NCBI RefSeq assembly: GCF_900107545.1
Contig: NZ_FNQZ01000008.1
Coordinates: 62,001 to 126,000, forward strand
Direction of reading: 5' to 3'
Length of the DNA: 64,000 bases
Origin: Pseudobutyrivibrio sp. ACV-2
Lineage (GTDB): Bacteria > Bacillota > Clostridia > Lachnospirales > Lachnospiraceae
Numbering within the stretch: the stretch's first letter is position 1; every line of letters begins with the position of its first letter. Below, in pieces: positions 61,957-64,000 of this stretch. A model generated the notes under the pieces. It ran no database searches and was not told the DNA's origin. It saw nothing but the letters and a program-made list of their open reading frames with translations. A program made the position numbers and the translations under genes.

Positions 61957-62850
61957 ATGAAAAAGAGAATAATGAATTTCGTTCTTGCTCTTACAATTGT
62001 GTTAGCAGGAACAATTGGGGCTACAGCTTCTGTAAAAGCAAATGAGACAGCAAAAGATTGGATGACATTTACCTATAATGGAGGCAGTGAAACGGATTTT
62101 ACAGCAAAGGCTGCTGACGGATTTACACCATTTTCAGATGTTATGCCAGGTGATACTATTACTTATAAAATAAAATATGTTAATGGTCACGACAAGACAG
62201 CCAGCTTCTATATGAATGCTGAGGTTGTCAAATCTTTGGAGCAGGCGAATAAAGAGGTGGGTGGAGCTTATTCCTATACAATTACAAATAACGGACAAGA
62301 GCTCTTTTCAAATAACAGTGTAGGTGGCGATTCAACTGAAAAGCTAGGACTTACACAGGTAAGTGGCGATACCGGTCTTTATTTTACACTTGGTGATGTT
62401 CCAGCTTCTGGAGAGGGTACAGTAGCTGTTTCTATTACTTTGGATGGAGACACGCAGGCAAACATATACAAAGATAAAATTGCAGAATTACAATTTTTCT
62501 TTAGGGCAGAGTCAGAGGCTTTAGGAAATAAAGTAATTATCAAAGAAAACGAAAAGGTAAATACATCAACAAGTGTTGTTAAGGAGTCTGGAACTAAAAC
62601 TGTAAAAAAACAGGTGGTAAAGACACTTGATAATGGGGCTGAGGTCGTTCAGATTGATGACAGTAGTGTACCTCTTGCAGCAAATGATACAACAGTGTTG
62701 AATGACTCTACTAATGCAAATATAAATACACCTGTTACTGGAGATTCTATTCTTCCGTTACTGGCATGTGTTGTTGCATTTTTATCGGGGGTAGTTTTGA
62801 TAATTTACTACTTCAAGCTTAAAGCAGACAAGAAAAGGGAGGTGGCCTAA
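61957..62850 (+). CDS. Cell-wall-sorted TasA-like protein
   Basis: A 297-residue exported protein. Signal peptide about 1-30 (TIGATASVKANE). The body (about 35-190) has VMPGDTITYKIKYVNGHDKTASFYMNAE, split here at residues 62-89 into a common pattern of surface adhesin domains. A Thr/Val/Lys linker leads to NTPVTGDSILP, a membrane helix and KLKADKKREVA: a sorting signal of the variant xPxTGD type. Sortase attachment to peptidoglycan is expected, so it may anchor the fibre. Confidence 0.75.
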   Translation: MKKRIMNFVLALTIVLAGTIGATASVKANETAKDWMTFTYNGGSETDFTAKAADGFTPFSDVMPGDTITYKIKYVNGHDKTASFYMNAEVVKSLEQANKEVGGAYSYTITNNGQELFSNNSVGGDSTEKLGLTQVSGDTGLYFTLGDVPASGEGTVAVSITLDGDTQANIYKDKIAELQFFFRAESEALGNKVIIKENEKVNTSTSVVKESGTKTVKKQVVKTLDNGAEVVQIDDSSVPLAANDTTVLNDSTNANINTPVTGDSILPLLACVVAFLSGVVLIIYYFKLKADKKREVA

Positions 62851-62851
62851 G

Positions 62852-63985
62852 ATGAAATATATTCTTAAGATTTTAGGAATCCTCCTTGCAGCAGTTGTTC
62901 TGATTAATTTAGCTTTCGGTACATCATTTTTTGTCAAGGCAGCTGAAAGCTATACTATAACTATTTCTCTTGGTAGTAATAAAGAAGCGTATTTTACAAA
63001 CAGCTCTTCAAGAACAAAGTCATTTGTACTTCCTACAGGAAAAGTCAAGGTTTCTGATTTAGTAAAAGACATAGACATAAAGGCTGAAAGCGATGGAAGT
63101 ATTAAGTATTCAGTTAAAGGAATCAGATTTTCAGGAGAAGATTATGTGTACACTGTTGATGATTCCATAAATGTATCAAGGGATGAGACATACGTGGTGG
63201 CTTACGGCGCATCAACTATCCAAAAGTATATTGTAAAATATACAGATGAAAACGGAGCGCTATTAGATGAATCAAAACTTGGAGCTGGAGTTAGTAATCC
63301 AGAAGAGTTTTATGGGGTCTATGGTGAAAAAATACTGGTTCCAGCTCGTCACGTACAGTATTACACACCAGATGAGGAGTCTAAGGTTGTAAAAAACGGC
63401 ATAGACTCTAAGAATGCTGATGGAATTACAGAAATCACCTTTAAGTACTCAAAAGTAGAAAATGAAGTGGTGAAGGTTGTAGATAAAACAACCACGGTGG
63501 TAGTGAATGATGATCCTGTAATCCATTATGAATATGAGTACGTGGATGGACCAACAGCAGTTAGCACTACAACAAACACAAATCCACAGGTGGTGACAAA
63601 CAGGACAGAAAGCTCAAATAACACTGGAACCGTTTCAAACCGCCAAACATCAACATCACAAGTGAATACAGCTCAAGAGCAAGCGGGTACTTTAGATGAA
63701 CAGACTTCAACTACAGCAGAGGGCGATGGTAATAGTGACGCTGATTCGGCAGATAATACCACTATTTCAGATGAAGAAGTACCACTAGCTGGCAGCGACG
63801 ACAAAGAAGAAATCAATATACCTGAAGAGGATGTGCCAACGGCAGCTCAGGTCAAGACCAGCCAAAGGGCTCTTATAATCTTAATAATGCTTGTCCTGAT
63901 TGTAATAGCAGTATTTGTTATAATGTATGTTATGGAGCAAAGAAAAAAGGCTCCAATTACCCACAGAAAAAAGGATAAAAAATAA
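62852..63985 (+). CDS. Surface protein with C-terminal membrane anchor
   Basis: A 377-residue protein with an N-terminal signal (about 1-31, FGTSFFVKAAES). Beta-rich regions follow: about 32-120, and a MucBP-like stretch YIVKYTDENGALLDESKLG at about 127. Next is a long Thr/Ser/Asn/Gln linker (about 235-325). A membrane helix (LIILIMLVLIVIAVFVIMYV) and a basic tail RKKAPITHRKKDKK end it. No sorting motif, so it is membrane-held. GGGAGG precedes the ATG; its gap to the previous gene is one base. The operon may continue beyond the window. Confidence 0.72.
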   Translation: MKYILKILGILLAAVVLINLAFGTSFFVKAAESYTITISLGSNKEAYFTNSSSRTKSFVLPTGKVKVSDLVKDIDIKAESDGSIKYSVKGIRFSGEDYVYTVDDSINVSRDETYVVAYGASTIQKYIVKYTDENGALLDESKLGAGVSNPEEFYGVYGEKILVPARHVQYYTPDEESKVVKNGIDSKNADGITEITFKYSKVENEVVKVVDKTTTVVVNDDPVIHYEYEYVDGPTAVSTTTNTNPQVVTNRTESSNNTGTVSNRQTSTSQVNTAQEQAGTLDEQTSTTAEGDGNSDADSADNTTISDEEVPLAGSDDKEEINIPEEDVPTAAQVKTSQRALIILIMLVLIVIAVFVIMYVMEQRKKAPITHRKKDKK

Positions 63986-64000
63986 GAGCCGGGGTGGAAG

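Overview
The window looks like a piece of chromosome from a motile, saccharolytic Lachnospiraceae bacterium of the Butyrivibrio/Pseudobutyrivibrio type. This is inferred from AT-rich Firmicutes-style sequence with strong AGGAGG ribosome sites, a surface GH13 amylase with starch-binding modules, a GH3 enzyme with reversed domain order as described for Butyrivibrio and Ruminococcus, a GlgC/GlgD pair, a sigma-28-type flagellin promoter, a CBS pyrophosphatase, and Clostridia-type families (DUF4364, DUF1015 beside serC-serA). Species cannot be fixed from sequence reading alone.

Layout. 1-8106: end of a sugar ABC operon (binding-protein tail, two permeases), LacI-type operators, a 1267-residue wall amylase, and a lipoprotein. 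8107-12616: tRNA-Glu (minus strand), glgC-glgD, pyk. 12617-15323: a long non-coding stretch with repeats, a sigma-28 promoter and a structured leader, then flagellin. 15490-19470: apt, trmO, a cytidylate-kinase-like gene coupled to a DUF4143-type ATPase, and convergent birA. 19636-27951: leuB, ilvD, ilvB, serC, serA and a DUF1015 gene (branched-chain amino acid and serine synthesis). 28132-45696: mscS, an M16 peptidase, era-recO, glyS, CBS-pyrophosphatase, rho, malic enzyme, DUF4364, rpmE, DUF1385, prmC and prfA. 45822-49971: an Agr-like two-component pair and an EAL protein. 50249-57652: two GH3 glucosidases, a GtrA-like protein and a GT2 glycosyltransferase. 57860-63985: a five-gene secreted/surface operon with TasA-like proteins, running to the window edge.

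How it fits together. Extracellular amylase, ABC import and GH3 enzymes feed glycolysis (pyk), with storage through GlgC/GlgD. Malic enzyme links malate to pyruvate, and pyruvate feeds branched-chain amino acid synthesis. Flagellin, EAL, Agr-like and surface-fibre genes suggest control of motility and attachment.

Most unusual signal: a dispersed family of roughly 95-150 nt hairpin elements (22621, 31999, 42461, 44460, 50098, 53215, 56412, 56508), each 18-68 nt upstream of a start codon (the decayed 56412 copy lies behind the 56508 one). Long arms differ in sequence but stay complementary. Short basal helices covary, junction motifs are conserved, and there are two classes of conserved apical loop. 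I do not recognise this family. A second family of two-hairpin palindromic repeats (CTTCCCC/GGGGAAG plus GTCAGC/GCTGAC plus GATGAGG) lies downstream of genes, usually as one type I and one type II unit. Structured leaders before flagellin and rpmE are further candidates.
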